Of a DNA stretch of 64,000 bases, positions 45,800 to 56,254 are shown piece by piece (positions within the stretch are counted from its first letter, which is position 1; each line of letters starts with the position of its first letter). The stretch lies in assembly GCA_003290165.1 (NCBI GenBank), contig QNQO01005873.1:310001-374000 (forward strand), read 5' to 3'. The notes under the pieces were generated by a model, which did not search any database, had not been told where the DNA came from, and saw nothing but the letters and a program-made list of their open reading frames with translations. The DNA comes from Berberis thunbergii (taxonomy: Eukaryota > Streptophyta > Magnoliopsida > Ranunculales > Berberidaceae). A program made the position numbers and the translations under genes.

Positions 45800-47560
45800 A
45801 ATCACATTCCATATTACTCCATGCACACCACCAAGCCTAGTCCGACCACAGGACCACGATGGCACATATGGGGACCAAATACAGTCCACGAACAGTTCTT
45901 CGCAAACAGGCAAGTCCAGTCCACGGACGACCCACTGATCTCAAATAGCTTAGTCCAGCCACAGTACCACAATGGCACACATGCGAACCAAACCCAGTCC
46001 ATGGACAGTTTACCACAAGACCACGATGGCGCATATGTGGTCTGAACCGAGTCCATAGACGGCATAGTTCATCGCAATGGGACGATTCCATTCCACGTAC
46101 GGCACATCGTTCCTAAGATAAATCCGGTTCGGCTACGGGGACCATAATAGCACACAAGCAACCAAGCCTAGTTCTTTTCAAGATGTCGACAGCTTGTCGC
46201 ATAAGTAACCTAGACCTCCTTGGGAACCAAGAAATAACACATGCAAACCGAACCCAGTCCACAGATAATTCACTGGAAGCAAGCGAGTCCAATCCATGAA
46301 CGGCTCACCGCTTATAAGATAACCTGGTCCGACTACGGAGACTATTATGGTGCACAAGCGGCCGAGCCTAATCCTATTCGGAATGTCAACAGCTTGCCAC
46401 ATAAGTGACCTTGTTCGCCTCAGGAACCAGCGCAACACACATTCAAACCGAATCCAGTCCAGGGATAATTTACCACAAGCGGGCAAGTCCAGTCCACGGA
46501 CGACTCACCGCTCCTAAGATAACTTGGTCCTACTACGGGCACCATAATGGCACACAAGCGACTGAGCCTAGTCCTATTTAGGATGTCAGCAGCTTGTCGC
46601 ATAAGTGACCTAGTCCATCTTGGGAGCCAAGGCCACACCAGTGCCGACCGAACCTAGTCCACAAACAGTTCATTACAAGCGAGCGAGTCCAGTCCACGGA
46701 TGCCTCATCGCTCCATAGATAGCCTAGTCCGCTTCAGAAGGCAAGGTAACACCAGTAAACACCGAACCCAGTCCATGAACAGTTCAGCGCAAGCGGGCGA
46801 GTCCAATCCAAGTACGGCTCGCCGCTACTAAGATAGCCTAGTCCAGCAACATGACCACAATGACGCACATGTGTACCAAACCCAATCCACGGACAGTTCA
46901 CTGCAAGCAGGCGAGTCCAGTCCACAACGGCTCACCACTCCTAAGATAATCTGGTCCAACTACGGGGACCATAATTGAGAATAAACGGCCAAGCATAATC
47001 CTATTCAGAATGTCGAAAATCTGCCGCATAAGTTGTCTGCCTTAGGAACCAAAGCAGCATACATGGAAATCAAACCCAGTTTATGGACAATTCACTACAA
47101 GCGAGCGAGTTCAGTCCACGGATGGCTCACTGCTCCTAAGATAACTTGGTCCAACTATAGAGACCATCTTGGCGCACAAGCGACTGAGCCTAGTCCTATT
47201 CAGGATGTCGACGGCTTGCCACATAAGTAACCTACTTCGCCTCAAAAACCAAGGCATCACACATGCGGACTGAACCCAATCCACAAATAGTTCACCGCAA
47301 GAAGCAGAGTCCAGTCCACAAATGACTCACTGCTTCTAAGATAACCCGTTCTGACTACAGAGACCATAACGAGGCATAAGATGTCGAGCCTAGTCCTGTT
47401 CAAGATGTCAACAGCTTGTCGCATAAGTGACCTAGTCTGTCTTACAAGCCAAGGCAACACGAGTACGGACCGTACCCAGTCCACGGACAGTTAATCGCAA
47501 GCGGATGAGTCCAATCCACAAATGACTCAATGCATATAATTATTCCAGTTCATACGAACC
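45800..47560 (+). repeat. Tandem array of about 200-215-bp units in element F
   Basis: Units contain CGAGTCCAGTCCACGGA, TCACCGCTCCTAAGATAAC, CATAATGGCACACAAGCG, GTCCTATTCAGGATGTCGAC and AAGTGACCTAGTCCG. The phrase GAGTCCAGTCCA recurs near 45909, 46265, 46483, 46685, 46800, 46912, 47105, 47306 and 47505. Most spacings are about 200, and two are about 113 (half units). It lies between integrase and the antisense frame. Confidence 0.82.
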
Positions 47561-47969
47561 AACGCAACGCCCTGACCACTGAGACTCAACTAAAGAATGA
47601 GTCGGAGTGGTACAAAATCTTATCTTGATAAATCCAAGTGATTTCTCTGTTGCTTCAGTTCTACACAAGATTAACTGTGATAACTTTGACAGACTGACAC
47701 CTATTCAGGAAACAACCAGCCCGCGAGGCGCAACCCACTTACACAAAGATCACTCTTTAGTGATTTCAACATCATTAACGAATCAAGTTATTTCGTTAAG
47801 AGAACTACACAAGTGGGGCCAGGAATACACGCGTCCCCTTCTGGGCCAGCCCCGTCCCTACTCAAAGTCAACCGTCTTACCTTTTTTGATAGTCCAAGAT
47901 TTGTTCGTGCATGCCAATATGACTCACACATCATTCATAGCATACAAAAAAGAAGTGGATTCAGAAAGC

Positions 47970-48564
47970 AGACTTTATTGATTATCAAAAAGTTATTACA
48001 AATCTTGACTGATTGGCCAGTACAAAGATCTACATACTACAAGTTTATGAGCTTGGTAGAAAGTAATGTGTGAATGAAGATCTGCCAGAACACGTGTCGG
48101 GAGTTTGCTCCGCAAATCTGTTTTTCAGAAGAAGTTTTACGTACAGAGCCAAGGAAGTAGCAGTGAGAAAAGCAACCCAAAGTTGGTTGTTGGTGTGATC
48201 CCTCAAATAAGGGATGCCTGAGGTGATGCAAAATTAGCTCCTCAAGGCAGCATAACTTTTTACTGGAACTATCCCTGAGAATAGACAAAAACTGCAACAA
48301 GCGTGCCCCAGATGGATGACAAACTTGAGACCAAAGAAATAGTTTGGTTTTCATCTTTGCTATGTTAGAACAAATTCGGAAGTCCCATGGAACAATTGGA
48401 AGCACACTCAAACCGGTTGGCTTCCTCCAATAGCGAGTCTTGTTGAGACTCATCACTGCAAATGTCTGAACATTTGGTGACTCTGCCAATGGGGGCTCCC
48501 TTTGGTCCTCTGTAGAAGCCAAAACAGAAATCAAACTTTCCAAAACGATGCATTTGAGGAACAA
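47970..48564 (-). pseudogene. Antisense ORF of element F, adjacent to the 3' LTR
   Basis: An open - strand frame of 175 codons starts MFLKCIVLESLISVLASTED at 48564, six bases from the LTR. It includes ESPNVQTFAVMSLNKTRYWR and ends STKLINL at 48037. It has no recognised domain. A related, more broken frame lies in element C (23535-24490). The - strand carries AATAAA at about 47976-47981 inside GATAATCAATAAAGTC, so an antisense transcript ending there is plausible (inference). It is the longest uninterrupted antisense frame of this type in the window. Confidence 0.45.
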
Positions 48565-48570
48565 GTTTTG

Positions 48571-49149
48571 TGATACACATGATCACAGCCATACACGTGG
48601 CATGGGCTAACCCTAACACAAAAAAAGGCTTCAGTGCAGTCCCAAGCGGACCCATATACAAACTGTTGTTCGGCCAGTAAGTCAGATGCACAAGCCCAAG
48701 TCACACCAACCCAAGACACACGGGCCATGGGACTTGACCCAGGACAATAAGCCCTGAACATGAATCTCAGAGTTGTCACATGCACGAGATTCACTCGCAT
48801 GAATCTGCTCTTAGCCCAATCAAGCGTTGGGTCCTAAACAGAGCCAACTGCTGAAGAGACTCAGTCATGCCCAGGTAAGATCTTGGAAGAGATCTCATCC
48901 TTCCATCACGCCCTCGATATCAGGGATAGTTGAGGAAGGAACAATCGCTATAAAAGGAAATGAAAAGGAAGAATAAAGATATGCATATACTTTGCAATTT
49001 ATTTTCAGTATTTACTCTTCCTTGCATCGATATCTGACTTAAGTATCGGAGTGCCTTAGGCCACCACAACAGTGGTCCCTAGCTAACCGCTACTTATTTT
49101 TGCAGACTCGAGATCAGCAAGATCAGCAAGGATAGATTTTGACACATCA
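48571..49149 (+). repeat. 3' LTR of element F, with TATA box
   Basis: 579 bp, TGATACACATGATCACAG to TTTTGACACATCA, uninterrupted. TATAAAA lies at 48949-48955. No clear G-rich polypurine tract is seen just before it. Confidence 0.82.
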
Positions 49150-50198
49150 ATTCTTATCACGCTTCCCTTGAGCTTAGAAGGCCATTTGATATCCTCCAAG
49201 CTCTTCATGGTGGAGAGGATTTTGAATAGGCTGACATTGAGTAGAGTGTAGGCGTGGTACCTGGAGTTGACATAGTTGGTGGCCTTGTCGGGTTTTATTC
49301 TGCCAGACCCAAGCTTGCTATCACTCTCCTCCATGGAGAGGAAATTATAAAATTAACTTCCTTGGAGGCCAGAAGTAAAGGCAGAGGTTGATGTGTCATC
49401 ACTGCAACCATCGATTAGAGTCAACTCATTATTAAACCGAGTTATGTACTCTCTGAGGGTCTCGTCATGCTTCTGCTTGAGGCTGAGCAGATAATGGGTC
49501 ATTTTCTGATTCATTGGCTTCCCACGAATCAAGTGATGAAAGCTTAGCCAACACTTGGAACGAATCGATTGACCTTGGATGAAGGTTGTAGAACCAAGTC
49601 AATGATGCCTTCTTTAGGCTGGTAGGAAAGGTTTGGCAAAATATGACTTCTGAACCTTCCTTTAGTGGCGATCAGATGGATCCTTAGTTCCATCATAGAA
49701 CTCAAGCTTCGGGGAGCTAAACTTCTTTGGTAGAGGTGTTTTCATGATCTGCTTAGATAATGGAGGGATTGTGAGATCATACAGGACATTCAGATTGGTA
49801 GCCCCAAGTCAGAGTGGATTCTCAATGACAGTCATGTCAGCCCTTGGCACGTAGTTTCATCGGACTCCTTCATCCCTCAGGTTCCCCTCGTGGTTGGCTC
49901 TTCGATCCTCAGTAGGGGCATTCCCGCACTCATGAATGCGCTACTTGTTGTCTTCTTGGACCAGAGACCTTTCTGGGTTCACGTCATTCTCTGATGGTGG
50001 TTGTAGTTCCTGAGTGAGTTTCTCCACCACCCGAGTAAGATGATTCATATGGACCAGAATCTAATCTATACGAGTGTATTGCGGCCGCTTCGGGAGCAGG
50101 ACCATGTAGTTGTCTCGCTCCTACGGTTGGAATATTTCAGTCTTAAGGTGGGACTCCTTCAGTCAAAGCATTAGCACGAGATCAAGTGATGTAACCAT
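49150..50198 (-). pseudogene. Element E gag, N-terminal part
   Basis: On the - strand a start at 50198 gives MVTSLDLV and soon breaks. Downstream, a frame from 49334 contains TNYVNSRYHAYTLLNVSLFK and WPSKLKGS, the end of a Tat gag before its zinc knuckle. The next - strand sequence is the LTR of element F. The - strand text in between (49400-50150) shows gag-like pieces in several frames. It is broken by F and by frameshifts. Confidence 0.68.
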
Positions 50199-50260
50199 GT
50201 TTTAGGATTCTATATGTTTAACAGAGTTTGCTTTTTTGTTTTGAGGAAAACTATCGTTCT

Positions 50261-50278
50261 TAATGGACGGCACCAAAC
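50261..50278 (-). other. Primer-binding site of element E
   Basis: On the - strand GTTTGGTGCCGTCCATTA follows the LTR end GACGCATTA. Confidence 0.72.
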
Positions 50279-50833
50279 TAATGCGTCCAAATCTGTCCGT
50301 GTTGACTTTGACCTGCAAAAATTAGCAGCACAGAACCAGAGACCACTATGTTGGAGGCCAAAAACACTCCGATGGTAAAGTCACATTCTTGAACAATGAT
50401 GGAATTAGACTGATAAAATTAGGGTTACATGTGTATACTTTTCTCATCCCTTTTGTTCACCTTATATAATGAGAGCATTTTACTCATTCATTAACTCTAC
50501 CTTTGAATGCATAACGGATGGAGAAGATATCGCTTAGGATCTTCCCTCATCAAAGTATGTCCATGTAGGGTTCTTCACCCGTCATTGACCAATTCTCTCT
50601 GGTATTTTACTCTCTTTAGGACTCAATGCCTAATTGGGCCACAAGCGCTTTAAATGGACTTGGGCATGTTCTAGTCCAAGGGTTTGTATTTGAGCCTTAT
50701 TGTCCTAAGCCAAACTCCTAGATTATTGCCATGTTGGGCTCGCATAATCTGGGTTTGAGCGCTTTCCTTACGGGATGAATAGAAGCTGACTTCTGATTTG
50801 GTTGTGGTTGGAGGATTGTTTTATGTCTCATCA
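50279..50833 (-). repeat. 5' LTR of element E, with TATA box
   Basis: On the - strand it is 555 bp, TGATGAGACATAAAACA to GGACGCATTA. TATATAA lies at 50462-50468 (-). The U5 part contains the CATCGGAGTGTTTTTGGCC text related to LTR ends of C, D and F. Confidence 0.78.
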
Positions 50834-52432
50834 CAAAACATGACTTTTATGCTTGGATGGTAATGAAGAACTATAACTAGCGTTAATCTTTGCTACATTG
50901 GCGAAAAGACTAGACGAGATGGAATGGTAGAAGACTAGGCAAATGATGATCGATGGGAAATTGACTGTATTCTATATATGTTGAACATATCAAAGGAAAT
51001 GGAATCACATTCGAGAAGATGGTAAAGACCTCACTGCAAATAAGGCTAATCGGAGTTGAATGAGATTCAGATTGTGTGCATCCAAGAAAAAGAGCAAAAT
51101 TAGTTTCGCCCACAAATAGGGATGAGCTTCAAGATTTGATGCATGGAAGAAGTTAAATACTTGGGCAAAGAATGTATAGGAGTTTTCACTTGTACAGTTT
51201 TGGGCCTAGAGTTTATGGCCCAGCTAGACTGAGGCAGGAATTCTCTATTCAAAGCCTAACGATCAAAATTGATTTCGAACTACGGTAGTTTTGGAGTAAA
51301 TGTATCTTCTCACTATATTTTTTTGAAGTAGATGTATCTTCCGCTGTCTATGTTTCTTTCTATCTAATTTTCTGAATCGTGGATCGTACAGAATTGTGAA
51401 CTTTAAGATAACATCAATTGAAAGTAATAACCAACAAACTGATGATAAAAATAAAAATGAAACAACCAAGAAAATACACCAAAAAATCAAATTTAGATTG
51501 CTCGATGGTCTTTTATATATGTAGTGTTGCATAGTTTTAAAGAAATCAAATGCTAAAGTTGGAGGCAAAACTATAGATGATGATAATGATGATGGCACGG
51601 AGGACAGACACAATAAAAATCACAGGCATGATGGTAATCTGATGGGGTTGACCTTCCCTATATATCTATATATCTTGTTGATCCAACCCAACACATGACC
51701 CCAGCTGCAAAGAAAATGTATGGGAAGGAGACATCACCATTCACTAGCACAAAGAATAGAATACTGCTGCTGTTGTTGTTGCTGCTGCTTCTCATCAACA
51801 AACACACCATTTACTTTTGGATAAGATATGAGGAAAGACAGTATGACTATCAACCATCCATCTCATCTTTCTATCTATCTATTTTTTTTATTTGAATGAA
51901 TGCAAAAAAAAAAAAATTATTTTCTGTCCTCGTTCCAAGTCAAGCCACTACTACCAAGCATGCACGCTTAATCTTTCTTTCCTTTGTATTGTATTCTTCT
52001 TTCCTTGTATTATCGTAGTGTATGTCTCGTGTCGTTGGCATTTCATATAATTTTATTTTTGATAAATATTTTATAATTAACACCTCTTTCACTGTCTCTA
52101 TTTTGACTCTGAATCAATATTGAAGTATAAACTTATTTTAAGGTAAAAATATATATTATAAATTTTATAGTTAGACTCAGTCAAATTTAAATTAGTTGGA
52201 TAAAAAATTTAAATGTCAAGAATGAGTTATCCCCCAATCTTTGAATTCACCAAAATATAAAGTTTAAAGTTTTTGTTTAAATGTGCATTAAAATGCCCGA
52301 CTCTTTTTTCTGGTATAATCAGTCTGTCTTATTGCTTTGAAAAATATTAAAAACGTAAAATACTTTATATGTTTTTTAATGATTGAATATATATTTTTAA
52401 AATTGTAACGCTCATATTGATCATTGATTTTG
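50834..52432. other. No gene recognised
   Basis: AT-rich sequence right of the retrotransposon nest. Open frames are short and hydrophobic or low-complexity (for example - strand 51613-51263) and show no motif. A CTG/GTT microsatellite lies at 51763-51796. Confidence 0.5.
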
Positions 52433-52780
52433 TTGGAAAGATCTTAAAAAATACATTTCAACGATATTAACTTTACCAAAATCCGATAACAATGTAGATA
52501 GTTATGATAATTTTCATTTTGCTAAAGCAAAACACAATATTTTATCTCTCCGTCACATGTACATTCCACCAATTTTTTTCAAAAGTTTTTCATTATTTTT
52601 GTCCTTCTACATGTTTTATATTTACAAATATGTCATCATGAAAAATGAATCTCAATCCTCAAATTCATTATATTTCTCAATTTTTAATTCTAATCATCTT
52701 TTATCTCTAATTTTTTTTATTTTACTTTGTCTCAATCAGCAATGAATAGTAAAACACTACTCTGAATCGTAATATAAATT
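52433..52780. repeat. Dispersed repeat, right copy
   Basis: Diverged direct copy of bases 1-288, longer by about 60 bases. Shared anchors are ATTTCAACGATATTAACTTT, TAGATAGTTATGATAATTTT, CTTCTACATGTTTTATAT and AATGAATAGTAAAACAC. No protein. Confidence 0.65.
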
Positions 52781-52937
52781 TTTCTCTACTCTAGGTAGCT
52801 TATTAGTAAAATATCTCCGCAATCATTCACATTCACTTCCATTGACAAAGATGTGTGATCTAAAATATTCCTTTCAAATTCAACTTCTTCTTGGGGCTTC
52901 TCTGTTTCTTTTCACATAAACAGTATTTCTTCTTTTA

Positions 52938-53518
52938 GGGTGTGTTTGGTTATATGAAATCTTATGTTATGATAATTTACGAACACTACACCAAATTGAC
53001 ATTTTTGTAACAACCCTCAAAACAGTATCACTTTTGAAGTGTAACAATCTACCTAATAATTTTACACGTTTTCACAAAACAAAATGATACAATAATTGTA
53101 TCACCACGAAGAGTATGGTTATAAAAGTGATACTATTCATGGTGATCCAACTTATTGTATCATTTTTTTTTGTTACCGTTTTTCATTTTTTTGACCAAAT
53201 TTAGTTTTGACTTGAAATTGTTTGGTGGATTGTAACATCTCAAAAGTGATATTGTTTTGAGAGTTGTTACAAAAGTGTCAATTTGGTGTAGTAGAAGAGA
53301 CTCATATATCAATTATGAGAATGGAAGTCTCATGAATATGAGAATCACGTGTCTTAGGAAATTAAGGAGTGGAATTCTCATGTTTATGGGACTTTCGTTT
53401 CCACCATTAATTACAAAATTAAATGATAGATGTGTAGTGATATATCAATTTAACTTAAAATATAAAGATCCCCTCATAAATTCTTATAACATAAAATTTC
53501 ACGTAACCAAACACACTA
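52938..53518. mobile_element. Tourist-like (PIF/Harbinger) MITE, interrupted
   Basis: The left end is GGGTGTGTTTGGTTATATGA and the right end inverted is TAGTGTGTTTGGTTACGTGA, with further inverted match to ATTTTATGTTATAAG. TTA is duplicated at 52935-52937 and 53519-53521, the usual target of this superfamily. Without the inner CACTA MITE it is about 268 bp. Confidence 0.8.
52984..53293. mobile_element. CACTA-type MITE nested in the Tourist-like MITE
   Basis: 310 bp, CACTACACCAAATTGAC to GTCAATTTGGTGTAGTA, with a long near-perfect inverted repeat of about 55 bases per end. GAA is duplicated at 52981-52983 and 53294-53296. The last base is A instead of the expected G. Confidence 0.8.
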
Positions 53519-53521
53519 TTA

Positions 53522-54053
53522 GTCTCTCCAACATCATGAACGTATTCTAATATGTATGGGTGCACCCCTAGCTTTAAATATTGTTGTTCTAAGTTGGTAA
53601 GGTAAACTTTGTTTGAAGGAAGAAACACACAACAGCCTTGTTTGAAAATCTCCACTCTTGCCTCTTCGTACAAATCAATTGATCTTATCTCCTTTAAGTG
53701 GTTAAGAACAAAACTAATTGGAGATTGGTATGCCAATAAGGCAATGCCACATCCGACTTAAATCTATATATGTATATCTCTCACAATATGGATTCATTAT
53801 GTCTCCTAAATTTGGTCCGTCTCACATGTTGTTGTCTCTCTTTCAAATGTGATGTGACTTCTCAAAGAAGAAGGAAGAAAATAAGTTGAGTTCGAGTTTT
53901 GTCATATATGGAAGAGAAAGGTTATACGGCGAGGAAACGAGCGAGGAAATCAGTGGGGGGAGTGAGGTGGAGGGAGGGGAGTCATTCACCCTCCTAAAAA
54001 TGTGTATGTTGATTTTTCTTGTGCATGTCTCAAGAAAAGTAAATGGCTCCCCT
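53522..54053. other. No gene recognised
   Basis: Short AT-rich spacer between the Tourist-like MITE and a hAT element. The - strand frame at 53736-53455 shows no known motif. Confidence 0.45.
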
Positions 54054-54061
54054 CCCTTCAC

Positions 54062-55610
54062 TAGGGATGGCAGTGGGGCGGATTTTCACGGATATCCGCC
54101 CCACCCAATCCGTTTGGGGCGGTTTTGGATATTGTAGAATGGATTTTCGGGTGGTTTTGGATATCCAAAAAATATCCGTTCACTATTCGGGGCGGATACG
54201 GATTTGGCCATGTCCGCCCCGCAAGCCCCGCGGATATCCGTTTAACCAACAAATTTACAAAAATACCCTTGACCTATATAAAGGATAAATTCTGTTTTTC
54301 AACCCCACAATCGCCCATTCGCCCATTCGCTCCCTCACTCTCTCACAGAGCACCGCCCTCCCTCTTCACCAAACTCTCCCTTCGCTCCCTCCTCACTCTC
54401 CCTTCGCTTCCTCAAGTCCCTCTCCATCTCCAATCGAAGAAGAAACCCCTCCCTCTCCCCTACCCCATTCGATCTCTCAGATCTGTCTCTCTCTCTCTCT
54501 TTCTTAAACCCACTCGAAGACTCTCACTCACTCTCAGAGTTGTCGAAGGGTCGAAGCAGCGAGGTCGAAGCGTTGTCGAAGCGGCGAGGTCGAAGGGTTG
54601 TCGCAGCGAGGGTGGTCGAAGTGTGGTCGCAGGGTGGTCGAAGGGTGGTGAGGTGTGGTTGCAGGGTGGTGGTGGTGGCTCGATCTGATGGAGTTGGTGG
54701 TGGTAGGGTGGTCGAAGGGTGGTGAAGTGTGGTTGCAGGGTGGTGGCGGTGGCTGGATCTGATGGAGGTGGTGGCGGTGGCTGGATCTGATGGAGGTGGT
54801 GGTGGCTGGATCCGGCTGGATCTGATGGAGGTGGTGGCGGTGGCTGGATCTGATGGAGGTGGTGGTGGCTGGATCCGGCTGGATCTGATGGAGGTGGTGG
54901 CGGCGGCTGGATCTGATGGATCTGATGGAGGTGGTGGCTGGATCTGATGGAGGTGGTGGCTGGATCTGATGGAGGTGGCTGGATCTGACGGTGGTGGATG
55001 GCTCGATCGATCGATCGGGACGGTGGTGGATGGCTCGATCAAGATCTGATCAAGGTCTGATTCTGATCCAATCAAGATCTGATCAAGATCCGATCAAGAT
55101 GTGATCAGATCTGATCAAGGTATGATCTGTTCCGATAAGTTTTCAAGATGTGATTCAGGTATGATTCAGGTATTATCCGATAAGGTATGATCAAGATCTG
55201 TCCCTCACATCATGTGAATCTGATCTCAGAGATCGAATTCTTTGTATATGTTGTAATTTTTTTTTGAATTTGTTGAAATTTTTTATTTGTTGTAATATTT
55301 TTTAGATCAGGTAAGATCTGATCTGTAGAATTGTTTTTTTTTTTTTTTGTAATATGTTGTATTTTTTTAAAATTTTTGTATGTAATTTTTTGTATGAATA
55401 ATGAATTCATTGTATGTTGAAGAAAATTTTTTGGGTTGTTGTTTGGGTTAAATGGGGCGGGGCGGATATCCGGATATCCGCCGGGGCGGGGATGGTTTTC
55501 AAAATAAATGATAAACGGATATGCGGGGCGGTTTCGGAGACCCGAAATTTCCAGCGGGGCGGGGATGGATTTGCACAAATCCGCCCCAATCCGCCCCGTT
55601 GCCATCCCTA
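54062..55610. mobile_element. Non-autonomous hAT element, 1,549 bp
   Basis: It starts TAGGGATGGCAGTGGGG and ends CCGTTGCCATCCCTA. The 8-bp CCCTTCAC is duplicated at 54054-54061 and 55611-55618. Both ends are rich in GGGGCGGATATCCG-type palindromic subterminal motifs. No transposase is seen. The interior has a TATATAAAGG (54275), a CT-rich stretch and a GGTGG-rich minisatellite. Frames of 183-187 codons on both strands there are low-complexity (Pro-Ser-Asp-Pro or Gly-rich) and are not convincing genes. Confidence 0.87.
54600..55010. repeat. GGTGG/GATCTGATGG minisatellite
   Basis: Repeated GGCTGGATCTGATGGAGGTG units with variable GGTGGCGGT spacers lie inside the hAT element. The sequence then grades into GATCAAGATCTGATC repeats up to 55200. 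Confidence 0.8.
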
Positions 55611-55618
55611 CCCTTCAC

Positions 55619-56254
55619 CTCACTGTCCTCGCTGGTTTCGTCGACATTTAGAATTCCTGTATTTGTAATCTTGGCATATCTTCATATCCTAAGTTGGCAA
55701 CGTATAGATTCAAACGCTCGGCTTAACTTTGGATTTCCGCCCCCCCCCCCCCCCCCCCCCCCCCAATACACAACAGTGGTCGGCTGAATTTTGTCAGCTA
55801 TTAAGATTTTATTGTCAGAAATTCCTGTTGTTCAACTCATGCTGAATTTGGTCAGCAATTAAAATTTGATCGATCATATTTGTCTTTGCTTAATTAACCA
55901 TTTTATTGTATGTGGTTTTAAAGAAAAAAACATAATCAAAGATATGATGAATGGGGAAAAGAAAGTGGAATATAGGGCAGAAAATTAAGCCCGAAGATGA
56001 CTTACAAATGTTTTTCTTTAGACAATGTGAAGCGTGGTTTGATTTAGTCAGAGCAAATTAGAGTAGTCAAAGTCATGGCTTTTTACCGCTTAAAGCCAAA
56101 AGTTAGGCCAAGTTATGACATTTCGCTTCGCTTGGGTCAAAGCCAGACCACTACTCTGAAGCCACAAAAAGCCATGGGTTTTTACACTTTTTTGTCGAAG
56201 CCAAAAGCACCCAAAGCCGTGGCTTCATGTTACAAAGTGTCTCTATTTTATTTT
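55619..56254. other. No gene recognised; 25-base C run
   Basis: It contains an uninterrupted run of 25 C at 55740-55764, and AAAGCCATGG/CCATGGCTTT-like inverted words at 56070-56230 that may be a degraded MITE. Nothing coding. Confidence 0.45.

Larger units (their letters stand above)
39637..49149 (+). mobile_element. Tat-type element F with RNase H and integrase, inserted in the gag of E
   Basis: 5' LTR (39637-41708, itself interrupted), primer-binding site, gag, RT remnant, RNase H, integrase, tandem repeats, an antisense frame and 3' LTR (48571-49149) are in order. The flanks TTTCT (39632-39636) and ATTCT (49150-49154) look like a 5-bp target duplication with one mismatch. The RT core is deleted, and stops are frequent. 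It is the nearest thing to an autonomous-type Tat element here, but it is dead. Confidence 0.8.
34363..50833 (-). mobile_element. Tat/Retand-type element E (minus strand), without polymerase, split by element F
   Basis: Read on the - strand the order is: 5' LTR 50833-50279, primer-binding site, gag to 49150, insertion of element F (39637-49149), gag zinc-knuckle region 39636-39291, protease to about 38880, tandem repeats 38660-37400, antisense ORF (37241-34804, which reads on +), polypurine tract and a 3' LTR truncated at 34363. No RT, RNase H or integrase motif lies between protease and repeats. The layout is the same as in element C. The gag frame is continuous across the F insertion once F and a 5-base duplication are taken away. 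Confidence 0.75.

Noticed and set aside
51263..51613. 116-codon hydrophobic - strand frame that could be a membrane protein
   Set aside because: AT-rich DNA readily gives Leu/Phe/Ile frames; no start context, homology or neighbouring exons supports it.
54524..55075. 183-codon - strand frame rich in Ser-Asp-Pro-Ala-Thr and a Gly/Val-rich + strand frame
   Set aside because: Both arise from the GGTGG/GATCTGATGG minisatellite in a hAT element; open on both strands, low complexity, no domain.
56050..56240. Possible MITE with AAAGCCATGG/CCATGGCTTT ends
   Set aside because: Inverted words are short and scattered; no clear termini or target duplication could be set.
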